DNA from: Lathyrus oleraceus
Taxonomy: Eukaryota; Streptophyta; Magnoliopsida; Fabales; Fabaceae
Reading direction: 5' to 3'
Assembly: GCF_024323335.1 (NCBI RefSeq)
Contig: NC_066585.1
Coordinates: 531,416,582 to 531,480,581 of the forward strand
DNA length: 64,000 nucleotides
Numbering within the stretch: position 1 is the first letter of the stretch; each line of letters starts with the position of its first letter. Below the pieces are notes generated by a model, which ran no database searches, was not told the DNA's origin, and saw nothing but the letters and a program-made list of their open reading frames with translations. The position numbers and the translations under genes were made by a program. Shown here one piece after another: positions 38,010-50,321 of the stretch.

Positions 38010-38699
38010 GTGTGGTTATGGTGAGAAGTACGTGAGCACCGCCGGTACAGTGAGAAGGTAGGGTTTGTTTCGCTGCCGGTATAGTGAGAAGAAATACGTG
38101 AGCACCGCCGTACAGTGAGAAATTTAGGGTTTGTTTCCAGAGAGAAATACGTGAGCACGGCCGCCGAGAGTGAGAAGGTAGGGTTATTGTGTGAGTTGAG
38201 AAGAAGGAAAACAAAAGCGCTTTTGTGGAAATGGCGTAAGTTTTTGAGGTGAGTGAAGAAGAGGGAAAACAAAATAACAGAGAACGAAAGCGCTTTTGTG
38301 GTCTGAAATTTTATTTTAATAAGACCTTAGACAGCGCTTTTGTGTAAAGCGCTTTCTAAGGTATGCCTAAGACAGCGCTTTCCAAAAGCGCTTTCTAAAC
38401 CCCCCCTTAGACAGCGCTTTTGGTTTTAATTTTTTTTTTTAATTTAAAGACTTTAGACAGCGCTTTACCAAAAGCGCTGTCTAAAGTCTATATTTATAAG
38501 CGCTTTCTAAAAGCGCTGTCTAAGGGGGGGTCTTAGACAGCGCTTTAAGAAAGCGCTGTCTAAGACCCCCCATTAGACAGCGCTTTTATTATTTTCTTGG
38601 AACATTTTCCGTGTTTGTTTTTTATTTTAACCTTAGACAGCGCTTTCTTTTAAAAGCGCTGTCTAAGATGCGCTGTTAAAAGTCATTTTTGGCGTAGTG
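38010..38699. repeat. CACTA right end: 5' leader repeats and subterminal hairpins
   Basis: At 38010-38180 three imperfect copies of a unit with AATACGTGAGCACCGCCG and TGAGAAGGTAGGGTTTG lie where the TNP2 leader or promoter is expected. From 38325 to the end, TTAGACAGCGCTTT hairpins like those of the left end occur, and the last bases are GGCGTAGTG. Confidence 0.75.
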
Positions 38700-39645
38700 T
38701 TGCTTGGTGTTCCACTTTATTTGTGGGGTACCACCTGGAGGTCTATTCCGATTACCTGTACTGACTCACTTTCTTTGATGGTGTTTAGCTTGGAAGAGTC
38801 TTTGGGCTGTTACTTCGGATCTTTATCCGTACGGTAGATCTCTCGATCCCTTTACTTTTCCCGCATGTTACCGATTTCTTAGGTTTCGTATAGCCTCTCG
38901 TGGCATGTCATTTAAGGTAGCGCGGTTCCTTCATCTAGGACTGCCCTTTTTGCATAAGCATCCCTAAACACCCCAAACTCATTGATTTTTCTTCTCCTAA
39001 GAACACATTATCTCCGTCTACTACAGGCGAGTAAGTCTCCAAAGGTCGAGCATCCGGTAGATTGTGTAGTAACGTCGTTCATCCAAACCCTTACCCCGTA
39101 GTTAGTCGAACTACGTTTTGCTCTGATTTTCATCCCAGATGAGATACGTAGGCATAAGACGCGATGTCTTAGCGAGCACACTCCTCTTTAACTCATAGGT
39201 AGTCGAGCTACAAAGACTCTGATTCTCAGATTCAGATGAGATACGTATGCAGTGGATGCGACGTCCGTGCGAGTCATTTTCTTTTGACCCTTCTTTTAGT
39301 AAGTAGTACATTAGATAAACATACATGCTTTTCTCATCCCTTCAATCATGTTTGCATAAATAAATTTTTCACAAAAACAACAACCTTTGCAACAAATGTG
39401 AAAAGGGCTCCCTAGGAGTACCTAGGATGTTTTGGGTGCCTAATACCTTCCCATTGCATAACCAACCCCCTTACCAAGATCTCTGACATTTTTACTAGTT
39501 TTTGATTCGATAAAACTTTTAGGTTTTTGTTCGCTTTCTAACCATTCCTTTGGATAAATAGAAGTGCGGTGGCGACTCGACTTTTATGATTTACCTTGGA
39601 TTTAGTCAATACCTCTAATGGTAACGAATACCCCGCTACAAGCGG

Positions 39646-40395
39646 TATCTAGCAACACATCACTGCTACCCAAGACACGAAAATGTCATGTGATCTGACA
39701 AATCCTTTTGTTATAATACTTATGTGTACAATTACCCTTTTTCCCTTATGTCTATATTGAACACAAGGCATATACCGTGTCATCCTTGTCCAGTTCAATA
39801 TTGGGCCCATAGACATTTATCCTGTTACGCAGGATGGGCAAATTCCATCTAGGTCACTCATGTCCCTTAGCATGCTTCGTGGAGTACCCATCAACTGTCT
39901 TTATGGTCATCCAATTACGGACAATGTTTGATCAGCAATAAGGCACTCGACTCCACATCTAGGGTCCATAGTGGTTTCAGGTCGAAGGGCATTATCACCA
40001 TGAGAATAACTTATGACACTTTGCATAACATTCTATATAGTATTCTCATAGCGGGTCAATCCAGTATAAATATTAATCTTAATATTCATACCTATGTTTA
40101 AGACTCGATAACTCCTTATCCATGATGCATGAGATGTGATCATCAGTCTATACACATAATAGTCTTAATGCTTTAATGTTATCCAACTTCACAATAAAGC
40201 TCGACTACGGATACTTTAAGAATAGTGTCCTTATGTTTAATGTGATCTCATGATTAAGTCACACTTGATACATTAAACGGACTAGATATTCTAGGGACTT
40301 TATTAAACAAACATATTAAAGAAAAATCCTTTTATTATTAATAAATAATTCGATACAAGTAACAAAAGTATTGGCCTCTAGGGCTTACACCAACA
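39646..40395 (-). repeat. copia 5' LTR, upstream part (U3)
   Basis: This is the other half of the LTR broken by the Ogre. On the minus strand it begins TGTTGGTGTAAGCCC at 40395. No reading frame is present. The base pairs CTTTT after 40395 would be the target duplication; the partner lies outside the window. Confidence 0.85.
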
Positions 40396-42278
40396 CTTTT
40401 AGCCAATCTATATCAATCAATTATAAATTCCTCTTACAAATTGAAACAACTTCCCAAAACCAATAAAACATACCTTCTCTCTGGACCTTTGTGGCTTTTA
40501 CAACTCAGGTTAAGTGTCACATTCGAACCCAAATTGCAAGTAACCCAGTCACAAGCCTTAATGGAAGAAAATGACTACAGGAGCATCGAAGGCACTAGAC
40601 TTTCCTTAGTCACTCCGTATGACACTCCCTTACAAATAACTTTCATGAAATATATGAACTTGTCCCTCGAATCCAAAACTTTTGTTTCTACCATGGCTCC
40701 CTTTGTGGATAAATGTGTTAGCTCGTCTTGGTTTCAGCCAGATCCTGCCAAGGTCGCTTTATACCTGGGAGAACAACATTTAATGGTCGGAGAGGAAGTT
40801 TACTGCTCAAGAATACATAGATTGCTCGGAGTTCACTCTTCAACAAGTCCTTGAATTTCCTATATTCCATTTCTAGTCGTCCTTATATTCAACAATGGAA
40901 TTTAACAACTAGTGGTCGAACTACTTCCAAGGCAACTTCTCTAAAGAAAAATTCCACAAGAGATTCTTGACCTCATTTTCCAACTTACAAGAGAATCCAG
41001 AGAAAAAATCAGGTACATATTAACGATTTTTCAAATTATTTTCACTCATACCTTCGACTTCTCACACGTTTTCTTTGTAGGTGAAACTGAAGCAAAGAGT
41101 GACACCGATGTCGAAGGCCCTTATGATGCTGGTGAAGCCAAGAAATAAGAAGAACCCTAAAAGAAAAAGGAAAGTTTTTTCCATATGTACATTAGCTAAT
41201 ATCGAGATGACTCTAACATGTTTTTCCTTTCAGAATCGAAAACATGATCCAGACTCTCCAACCATCACAAAACTCAAGAAAAATAAGAAATCCAAAAATG
41301 TTACATTGACATAGGTAGGCATCTGATTCCCTATTTAGTGGCTTTGATGATTCAACAAACTAACCAATTAACTTTTCAGGCTACTCCAAAACTAGCAGAA
41401 ACCTTGGCTGAGGTCGAGAGTTCATAAGATAGCAAAAAAGTTTGATCTTCTCAAGACCTAAGCCCAAGGCTTCTCCCAATCCAGGCGCCAACATGATAAA
41501 AGGCATCACTAAAAAAATCCTCCAAAGAAAACAACAAGCTTGCCTGCTAGTCCTTCCACTAAAGAATGAGAAAATTTGCACATGCGTGATGACCAAGTAC
41601 TGGATGAACAACCCAAGGATCTTCCAATCGAAGAGCAAAAAACCAATGAACCCAAGGTATTGCTCTACACAATGCATTAATTTTATCTATCAATTCTAAC
41701 TTCAACTAAAGATTCCTTTAATTTTTAGGGACCTCCACAATTGGACGAGAATATGGTGGATAAATCAACAAGTATTCCTTGTTCGATTCCCACAGAAACG
41801 TTTTCTCACATCCATTGGTCAGATTTCCTTGACTCCGACCTTTCGTCTGTTCATCCAGCGAACCAGCCAATTGGTAAAGATGCGGGTGCTTCTCCAAAAC
41901 CAAATCCTTAAGTAGAGGTTGATGTCAACCAACTTTCTCCCCAACGAAATGAAGAATTGGACAACACCATGGCTTCTGTTCATGACAACTTATCTCAGGA
42001 TGACTCAAAAACTAAGAGCTCTAAAAAACGGATGAAGGACAAGCCACTCAAGATGTCGAGACCTCTCCAACAGAAGAAAAAGTTCATCCCACCACCGTAT
42101 AAGAGAATCATGCTCAACCTACCATTCATGACTCGTCATCCAATACTTCGCTGAGCCAAGAAGAATTTTTAGACATTAAAAGGAAGAATCCTACATAGGC
42201 TTTGAGAAGACTCAAAAAACATCATAGGCTCTCGAATGGCTTAAGATCTTCCCATTTTTCTGATGCTTTGTTGCCTAA

Positions 42279-44481
42279 TGTCATACCCTAAATTTTACCC
42301 TGAGTTTTCACTCGCATCGGCATAACATAAATCGATCCATTTTGTCGTGTATTTCATCAATTTAAAGCATTCATCAGGGTTCAGGTAAAAAAGTCAAGAA
42401 TTTTGACATTTTATCCAACTTTGATAGTACTCATTTAGTTGTTTGTTGATTAAGAAGTCAAAAGACTTAATTTCTCAATCTTGTTGCATCGCTTATTTTT
42501 TTGTTGCATCGTGTTTCAGAGGTTCAGAAAGTGATAATCAAGGGTATTGTCGTTGTCTGAATTTTTGTAGGGTTTTGTTTGAGAATCAACAACAAATTGT
42601 ACAAGAGCGATTCAGTTGCATCTGATTGTCTGTTCACGATTATTCAGTCAATAATTCAGTTCATTTACATGAAATTTGCATTTTTATACTTGTCACAACA
42701 TGCATTTTGTTTTGCATAATGTTTAAAATATCAGCCAGATAATTTTTTCAGATCTACAGACAAACCGATTGAATCATTTCCCAAATATACGTCGAATTAG
42801 TGACCGAAAATTGAGCTTTCAGACGTCAGTTTTATTGATCTATGGGTCGCGTAGTTCAACTTGACATGCTCATTTTATTTTATTCGACTACCTTTCAGTC
42901 GCATTTTTTATGCCCGCCTGAGCCTTTTTAATCGATCAATTTTTATTTTAAATTTTGATCAAAACCTGTATGTTTCCGAGAAGTTTATTTTGCGCTGATC
43001 ATTTTTATGCTGTCACTTTATTTTATTTTTTTGATATTTTTTTTTATGCCCAATTTTTATTCCTTTTTTATCCGATTATTCTTTATCTTTCGCCAAAATA
43101 ATATGAGGAATTATTTAGAATTATCTATGTTGTCAATTTTATTTATTCATATTTGTATTTTATTTATTTATTTATTATTTAAATAGTAAGAACAAAATTA
43201 TTTAATTTTTTTACCAGCGACCCAGTAAATCATTTATTTTTTATTTTAAAGTCATTTTTTAAAAAATTAAAAAAAAACTCCTTTAACAATTGGTGGAGTA
43301 CTACTTGGTATTATTTTCATTTTTTTTTTCTTTTTTTTCTCTCTCAACTTCTTTTCCTTTTTTTTCTTTTATTTTTTCTCTCTCCTCTCTTTCCTTCTTT
43401 TCTCTCTCCGCGTATACTTCTTTTTCTCTCTCCTCTCTTTCCTCCTTTTCTCTCTCCACGATTACTTCTTTTTCTCTCTCCTCTCTTTCCTTCTTTTCTC
43501 TCTCCACGTTTTCTTCTTTTTCCTCTCACTCTCAGTATTCTCTTTTCTTCCTTTTCTCTCTTTCCTCTTTTCTTCACATCTACACTTACACAAAAAAAAT
43601 ATCTAACATAAAATATATTAAATTTCTTTCATCAAAAACTCACTTTTTCTCTACTATTCATAAACCGCCCAACCCATAATATCTCTTCCAAATCTCATTA
43701 TCATCACCACAAAAAAGAAAGTTTTGATCTAAAAAAAATAATAATATTTCTCCACTTCTTCAACCACCAAGCAACAACAAAACTTAGAAAAAATATTTTC
43801 ACTTTTCAATCTCTCAAACACAACTCAACTCTATCTTCAACATAACACACAAAAACTTCAATCATATTATTTACTAAATATCATCATCATCACAAACCAA
43901 CTCCAAATTTCTCCGCCATCGTTTTCAACCAACTCCAAATTTCTCCGCCATCGTTTTCAACCGACACCAAATCACCACCAACACCTTTTTGTTGGAGAAA
44001 ACTACACAACAACGAACCGTCACTCTTCAGGTTGCAAACCGCCAGATCCTTTGACTAACGGTAAGTGAGAGAGGGGAACAATGTAGTTTTGTTGTTTTTA
44101 ATTTTGATGTTGATTTTTTTTCTTTCTTTTGAAACATTGGAGGAGGAGAGTTTCCTTTTTTTTATAAATTCTTTTTTCAAAAGAAAGAAAACAAGATATG
44201 TGTTGTTATTGTTGGACTGGTGCAGACAAGAAGAGGAAATTGTTTAAACTTTTTATTTTTTTATTTTTTCTTTCCTTGCTGTTATCCTCTTACCGTCATT
44301 GTCCCCTTTTTCTTTTCATTTTTCTTAAATTATTATTTTTTCTTGTCTTTTTATATTTATTTTTATTATTGATTAATACTGTTATTGATTAATATTATTT
44401 TTGATTGAATATTATCTATTTATTATTATCATTACTATTAGTATATATTATTATATATATTATCATGACTATTATTACTAA

Positions 44482-44526
<45 letters not shown>

Positions 44527-46658
44527 TTAGTATATTATTATTATTTCATTTAATTATTATTGTCAAAATTATTAATTTGTCATTATTGTTGTTATTATTA
44601 TAATAATAATTTTTTTATTATTATTTATTTTTAACTATTTGTGTTGATTATTTTATTTATTATTTATTATTATTGTTGTTATTATTTAAAATGTTTGATA
44701 GTACGAGATGAAAGCTCAACCTGCACCATTATTATTCTGTACACTTTTATGGTTTTTTTTAATCTTTCTAAAACAACAACTTTGTGTTGTTAACTTATAG
44801 CAGCTTCTGTAATTGGACAAACTAACCATTAGTTGATTTTGATGAAATAAGGCTACCAAATAGCATTGCTCTAGTATTATTGTTTATTATCAATTATTAT
44901 TATTATTATTATTATTATTATCTTATTTTTATTATTTATCATTATTTTTATTAATTATTTATTGATTAAATTGTTATAAAAAAATTCGATTTATTTGTCC
45001 CGTCGGTTTTTTCATAAACGCGTAGCAATTTTGAAGTTAAAAATTCAATTTAATTTCAGGAATTTGCTTATACGCATAAAGTCTTATTGACCAGTCTCAG
45101 ATAGGGTGATTCCTACATGAATCGCCTTACGAATGTTCAATACAGTGCTAAATTTTTTGGTTTAACTTTTGATTTTATTTCGAGTCCCTTGGCTTTCTCT
45201 TGGGTCTTCTTACAACGAGATTCTTTATTTTACAACTGTCTTTTGAACTTTTACTGTTTAAATTATTGTGTTATAGCCCCATTCGAAAAACTGTACCCCC
45301 ATTCCCAAAAATGTGTAATAAGTTTATCGCTTTCATTTACTTTATTATATCAGTTGATTGTTAATTCAAAGATTAAAATCAACCTTTTTCAGAAAAGAAC
45401 AAAAAAAAACAAATACTCGATCCAACGTCGAGAAATTTTCACACAAAAAAATTATAGTCATTTTCATATCCACTTCTTTGTCATTTTTAAAACTTTCAAA
45501 TCATGCCATTCTATTTCGATTCAAACGCAAAGAATAAAAACCTCGATCCAATATCGAGTGTCTTTTCCCTATTCAGATCCAAAATACTTTATCTAATTAA
45601 ACACCATTTCATTAAAGATGAAAAAGGGAGATGGTCTCGAGCCTTCGATTTCTCTCCTCAATTACTTGGATACGAGTAGCCTTACTCGGCCATTCAAGAA
45701 ATTGTCATCTGTTAAAAACTTCTAAGCCCCCGCCACATCCAAATTATTTTCATAATCAAACCTTAAGTTAAACTCAATTTTGCAACAAACTTAGACGAAA
45801 AAGGAGGTGGTATGGAGCCTTCCATTCCCTTCCCCGAGTACTTGGATACGAGTAGCCTTACTCAGCCATTCGAGTATTTGTCGTCCGTCCAAAACACTTT
45901 AAGATTATTTAACTTCTTTCACAAATTAAGGATGAAAAGGGAGATGGTCTAGAGCCTTCTATTCCTCTTCTCGAGTACTTGGATACGAGTAGCCTTACTC
46001 GGCCATTCGAGTAATCGTCATCCAAACAAAACACTCAAACCAATCAAACTTGTTTTCCGCCCTTGCGCGACCACGAAAACATTTTCAGAAAAGAGTATGC
46101 AACATCCATTTTGACGTGAAACAAACAAAGACTTCAGCCTCCAAGAGCGAGCAACAAGTAAAGGTTTAATCACTCAAATGTGATCCAAGCATCACTCTCT
46201 TTAAAAGCAATCCACCTAGTAGTTCTCGTTGGGCAGAACTACGTTTGCCTTGAGTTCTTCATAGCACCTGGAGATACGTAGGAGCAGGATTGCAAAATCT
46301 TGTCAGGCACATTAATATTAAAAAACCTAAGTCTTTCCTTTCTTTCTTTCTTTTTCTCGCCCGATAAGTAGAAGATAATAATTAACATTAGCTAACACTC
46401 TATCATAAATTTAACTAAGTGGTTCCCGTTGAGTACAACGGACGTGAGGGGTGTTAATACCTTCCCCTGGCGTAACCGACTCCCGAACCCGAATTTGGTT
46501 GTGATGACCATTTTCTTTTTATTATTTTTCATGGGTTTTATTGATATTTTCCCTTTCCTTCGTTGGAATAAATAAAGTTCGGTGGCGACTCTGTTTGAAC
46601 ATCTTTTTCGTGAGCGTGCGAGCGTCTCACGAAGGATCGCGTTTTTCGAGATGCGACA
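42279..46658 (+). mobile_element. Solo LTR (4.38 kb) of an Ogre-type element
   Basis: It starts TGTCATACCC and ends GATGCGACA, flanked by CCTAA at 42274-42278 and 46659-46663. It has the features of Ogre LTRs: an AACTACG hairpin (46219-46243), GAGATACGTAGG (46271-46282), GGTGTTAATACCTTCCC (about 46449) and GGTGGCGACTC (46581) 68 bp before the end. Internal repeats are a 48-bp pyrimidine-rich tandem (43320-43580), ATT microsatellites (44481-44525 and about 44891-44930), and three copies of a block with GGATACGAGTAGCCTTACTC (about 45669, 45845 and 45970). All ORFs inside are composition artefacts. Confidence 0.88.
43320..43580. repeat. Pyrimidine-rich 48-bp tandem repeat
   Basis: Units with TTCTTTTTCTCTCTCCTCTC recur at a 48-bp spacing (43421 and 43469). 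Minus-strand translation gives a Glu/Arg/Lys coil with no gene-like start or context. Confidence 0.75.
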
Positions 46659-47454
46659 CCTAACACTAGTGAAGGCTCGATTAACCTCTTGATCCAACAA
46701 CTAAAAGAAATTATTTTTGAAGTTGATCTCCTTAATGCCATCAAAATAGATGCTCAACTTGGCATTGACATTCGAAAGTTGTTTGTTGAGCTTAACAAAC
46801 GAAGGGTCTCAGACTCCATGTTCCAATTCTTAATTGAATTTAAAGCCTACTTCGACCAAGCCTATGGATATGTCGACTTCAAGAGGACCTACAACGCCCA
46901 ACTCCAGCAAACGAAAGAGCCCATGACTGTAGCATGAGACTTAAGCAGTGTGTTTGAATAGGAGTTCGATAGGCTCAAAAGTCAAGTCCAATAATAGTTA
47001 GACAAGAAGGATTCATTTGATGAACAGATTTCAAACTGCCGTACCCGAATTGCTGATTTGACCAAAGAGATTGATAATTTGGAAAAGCAAAGGGTTGAGC
47101 TCACATGGGAAAAATTTAAGCCCGCTAGAGAGATGATTGATCAATAAGCCATCAAGGGCGTCGAACACGTTGAAGTTACTCTTGGTCTGGGACTTGAAGT
47201 TGATTCTTTAGAAGAGGCCAATGACCGTTTGACTACAAGGCTCACATTTTCAAAGACCAAGCTCGAAGACTTCAAATCTAAATATCTTGTTTAACTTGTA
47301 CATTTATTATCTTATTTCCAATGTTTTTTAATGACTTTCCATTTTGGCATTTGATGAATACCATTTTGGCATTTCGTTTTTTATGCATACTATTATGTTA
47401 AAACTCGAATTTCCTGTAGCACAGGTTTATATCTTTTCAAATATTTACCATTTA

Positions 47455-47886
47455 CTCTCAGGATTCAACAATCAGATGATAACTCTTTGATCTCATAAGC
47501 ATTATTTGAAAACACTTGAATAATTCAAAATGGGCCTTCCCAATTAGGGGACCATTTTCCCAAAGTCCTATCTCTTTGATCCATAGGAAAAATAACTTTC
47601 CACACATAATCTCCAGTTGAAAATGTTTTGACCTTAACATTTTTACTAAAGGAATTAGATACTCTCTCTTTCTGCCATATCAAAACATCTAACACAACCA
47701 GCCTTTCCTTATCCAAATTGACCAATTCATCCATCAACATATTCCAGTAATGATCAGATGGAATCTCACTTTGTCTCTGAATTTGAGTCGAATGCAAATA
47801 TATTTCAACAGGTAAGACATCATCATGCCTATAGGTAAATCTAAAAGGAGTAATACTTTTTCCTTCTTTAGGAGATGGTTGACATG
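47455..47886 (-). pseudogene. Ty3/gypsy integrase C-terminal fragment
   Basis: Minus-strand frames give DVLPVEIYLHST, then SDHYWNMLMDELVNLDKERL and GKWSPNWEGPFQI, the integrase tail seen in Tat-like gypsy elements. Nothing of RT or LTRs is next to it. It belongs to an old, truncated copy. Confidence 0.75.
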
Positions 47887-48247
47887 CTCATAAGACTTGG
47901 TACAGGGTTTTATGTCAATTCCTTGTTTTTTTTCCTACATGTTTCTTGATTAGACCAATGATAATTTTCCTGAATCGTAATAGACCAGAAAAATCAACAC
48001 ACCCGATTATGAATCATATCAAACCAAAAATTATATTTCATCAAAGAAAAAATTTTATTAAGAACAAAAAATTGTATATTACATCAAAATCAAAATGGAA
48101 TGGAACAATCTACAATTTACACATATTTACATCAAATAATAATATTTTGGTGTCTTGACTTTAAACACCTATAATTTCAAATAATAATACTTGTTAGTGA
48201 ATAGCCTTAGAAATTATAGCTTACAATAAATTATGAATAAAAAATAC
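47887..48247. other. AT-rich spacer
   Basis: No gene, RNA or repeat seen. It separates two transposon scraps. Confidence 0.5.
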
Positions 48248-48851
48248 TTACTTGTTATGAATAGCATGCACATCATCTCTATCAACTTCTTCAAATGAAT
48301 TTGGCAATTGTGTTGCATAAGAAGGAGTAGAAGGAATATCAAAATTTTCATCACTATGAGGAATATATTTTCTTTGGAGAACAATTGACCATCTCTTAGA
48401 TAAGTTTGAAGGGTTTGTTACATAAAAAACTTGTTTTGCTTGAGTATCCATGATGAATGATTCAGTAATATAAGTTTCCTTGTCAAGGTCAACCTTATGT
48501 GAATAATAACTCATGATTTTGTACACCATTGTTATTGGGAACCCACTTTCAGTTAAATATATGCATTTTGAAAATAACATAATCAATCTCCAAAATTTCC
48601 TCAATGACACCATAGAATGCTCTAGGTTCCAGTATATGATTCTTATCTTTTGAACTAAATAAATACATAGATTCGGTCTCAACCATAACCTTATTATTTT
48701 GCATAGTACTACAATCATCTTTTGCTTTTATGTAAAAAGAAAAAAAATTAGAAATGTAGTATACATTCCAAGTTATCACATTAAATTTTGGCATGTATGA
48801 CAACCATTTAATTATCTCAGACACACTATTATCATTAGAAATCATTAACAA
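48248..48851 (-). pseudogene. CACTA TNP2 transposase C-terminal fragment
   Basis: Two overlapping minus frames together match the DUF4216 region of the complete TNP2 in this window: STMQNNKVMVETESMYLFSS corresponds to STMQNSGVTVLAEAMHISS, and DTQAKQVFYVTNPSN to ASQAKQVFYVNDPKS. At least one frameshift (about 48560-48700) breaks it. The sequences are clearly different, so it comes from another CACTA family. Confidence 0.78.
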
Positions 48852-50321
48852 TCCTCACTACTCTAGTTAAAGAACAGTCCTATACTCAAGCTTGAAAGTT
48901 CAAGCAAACTGAAGTTGTGGAATCAAAGCATTGATTACTTCAATTGGAGTGGTGTAACTTGTGACACTGAAGGAAATGTTATTGGCCTTGACTTGAGTGG
49001 AGAATATATCTCTGGTGGATTTGACAATTCAAGCCGTCTTTTTAGTCTTCAACATCTCCAGAAACTGAACTTGGCTAATAACAATTTCAATTCTCTCATT
49101 CCATCAGGATTCAACAAGTTGGACAAGTTGACTTATTTGAATTTGTCACATGCTATCTTTGTGGGGAAAATTCCATTTGAGATTTCATAGCTTACAAAGT
49201 TGATTACTCTTGAAATTTCATCTTTTGATTACTACACAGGACAATGGCTGAAACTAGAGAACCCAAATCTACAGAAGTTTGTCCAAAATATGACTGGTCT
49301 TAGGAAATTGTATCTAGATGGTGTATTAACCCAAGCTTTGGAAAAGAAATGGAGCAATGCTTTGTCTCCGTTGCGTGACCTGCAAGAGTTGAACATGTCT
49401 TACTGTAATTTATCAGGACCACTTGATTCTTCCCTAACAAAACTAAAAAATCTATTACTCATTATTCTTGATGGGAACATTTTTTCGTCTCCGGTGCCAG
49501 AAACATTTGTCAATTTTAAAAACATGACCACTCTTAGTCTTGCATTTTGCGGATTGAGTGGTACATTTTAAAAGCATGAACACTTGTTGCACAAAGGCAT
49601 TCAGAGTTTCCAATTTTAACATTCACTTTGAATATTCTATTCCTTCCCTATTCTGACTTCATAATCAGCTTTTGATTACAGTCATACAACTTCAAGAGAT
49701 TTTTCTTCATGGTAATTGAGATTCCTTTCTCAATTAATTTACCTACACTCATCATATTGCTTTTCATGTTAGGAACATACCACACGTTTTGAATCAATGC
49801 TGATTTGCCATTATTTAGAACTACTCTGACATTTTCCATACCTTCAACATTGAGGTATTTATCATCAACACATCTAATCTTTGTCCTCTTACCAGATTCA
49901 AAGTCAACCAACCATTTCTTATTTCCACTAAGATGATTTGAGAAGCCAGTGTCCATTTACCACCAGTCTTCCAAATACGCATCATCGGATTCAGAAATCA
50001 TCAATAGCACAGATTCATCATCAGAATCTCTTATGGCTATGTTTGTTTCTTCTGACTTCCTTTCCTTATTTGACCAATAATCAGCAGCGAAGTGGCCAAA
50101 CTTTTCACAACAATATCACTGAACTTTTCTCTTATCAGACTTATCTTTCTCCTTATGAGCACTCTTCTTCCTTCCAGAAGTTAAGGTTTCTGATTTTTGA
50201 ACACCATCATATATATTCTTGGCTTCTGACTAGGATTACTTTTGATTTTTCTTACCATAAGCTACTTTTAGAGTCTTTTTCTCTACCTACATTTCAGAGT
50301 TTCTCTCAGTCAGACGCAACT

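Larger units (their letters stand above)
29770..38699 (-). mobile_element. CACTA (En/Spm) DNA transposon, near-complete
   Basis: The ends read CACTACGCC at 29770 and, inverted, GGCGTAGTG at 38699, with the 3-bp target duplication TTG at 29767-29769 and 38700-38702. Total length is 8930 bp. Dense subterminal inverted repeats lie at both ends. Two minus-strand genes are present: a TNP2 transposase (33806-37050) and, downstream, an En/Spm-Ulp1 protein (30529-33581). Only one coding defect was seen, an apparent one-base loss in TNP2. The element sits in the Ogre 3' LTR. Confidence 0.93.
5566..39640 (+). mobile_element. Ogre (Ty3/gypsy, Tat clade) retrotransposon with nested insertions
   Basis: The element starts TGTAAGACCCC at 5566 and ends CCCGCTACA at 39640, with the 5-bp target duplication AGCGG at 5561-5565 and 39641-39645. 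It has 2.1-kb LTRs, a primer site TGGCGACTCTGCTGGGG (tRNA-Arg type, typical of Ogre), and an extra ORF1 before gag. Gag-protease is separated from pol by an intron-like gap, and a long noncoding 3' region precedes the polypurine tract; this is the Ogre layout. All reading frames are broken by stops, and pol has lost RNase H and most of integrase. It therefore cannot move by itself. Nested inside are a solo LTR, a LARD and a CACTA element. Confidence 0.93.
19933..39640 (+). repeat. Ogre 3' LTR, split into three pieces
   Basis: The three pieces are 19933-20214, 28905-29769 and 38703-39640. They add up to about 2085 bp and are collinear with the 5' LTR. The gap from the 2137-bp 5' LTR is mostly explained by a shorter A-rich stretch (29117-29160). 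Breaks are made by the LARD (TSD CAAGG) and the CACTA element (TSD TTG). Confidence 0.92.
1..40395 (-). mobile_element. Angela-like Ty1/copia LTR retrotransposon, 5' part, interrupted by an Ogre
   Basis: Only the 5' half of this minus-strand element is in the window: gag-pol at 1-3382, a leader, a tRNA-Met-type primer site at 4957-4970, and the 5' LTR from 4971. The LTR is cut at 5565 by an Ogre insertion and resumes at 39646. It ends at 40395, where its 5' terminus reads TGTTGGTGTAAGCCC on the minus strand. The domain order zinc knuckle, protease, integrase, RT identifies Ty1/copia. The integrase wording and the roughly 1.34-kb LTR fit the Angela branch of the Tork group; the lineage is inferred. 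The 3' LTR, RNase H and far target-site copy lie before position 1. Confidence 0.85.
40441..47294 (+). pseudogene. Degenerate plant-mobile-domain (PMD-like) gene, split by a solo LTR
   Basis: The first piece (40441-40854) contains LLSGPLWLLQLRL, typical of the aminotransferase-like plant mobile domain. A frameshift near 40795 and a stop near 40860 follow. An intron-like GT-AG segment occurs at about 41012-41080. The reading frame then decays through many stops to 42273. After the solo LTR (42279-46658) a helical, Lys/Glu-rich tail resumes (LIQQLKEIIFEVDLLNAIKI at about 46680) and runs with several stops to about 47294. The N-terminal part would lie left of the copia element, outside the window. 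PMD proteins are partly transposon-derived and partly domesticated; the original function here cannot be told. Confidence 0.6.

Noticed and set aside
43290..43679. Ser/Phe-rich plus frame and Glu/Arg-rich minus frames
   Set aside because: Pyrimidine-rich tandem repeat inside a solo LTR; no gene context.
46392..46744. Minus-strand frames of 68-102 codons
   Set aside because: They overlap the end of the solo LTR and its target duplication, with no family resemblance.
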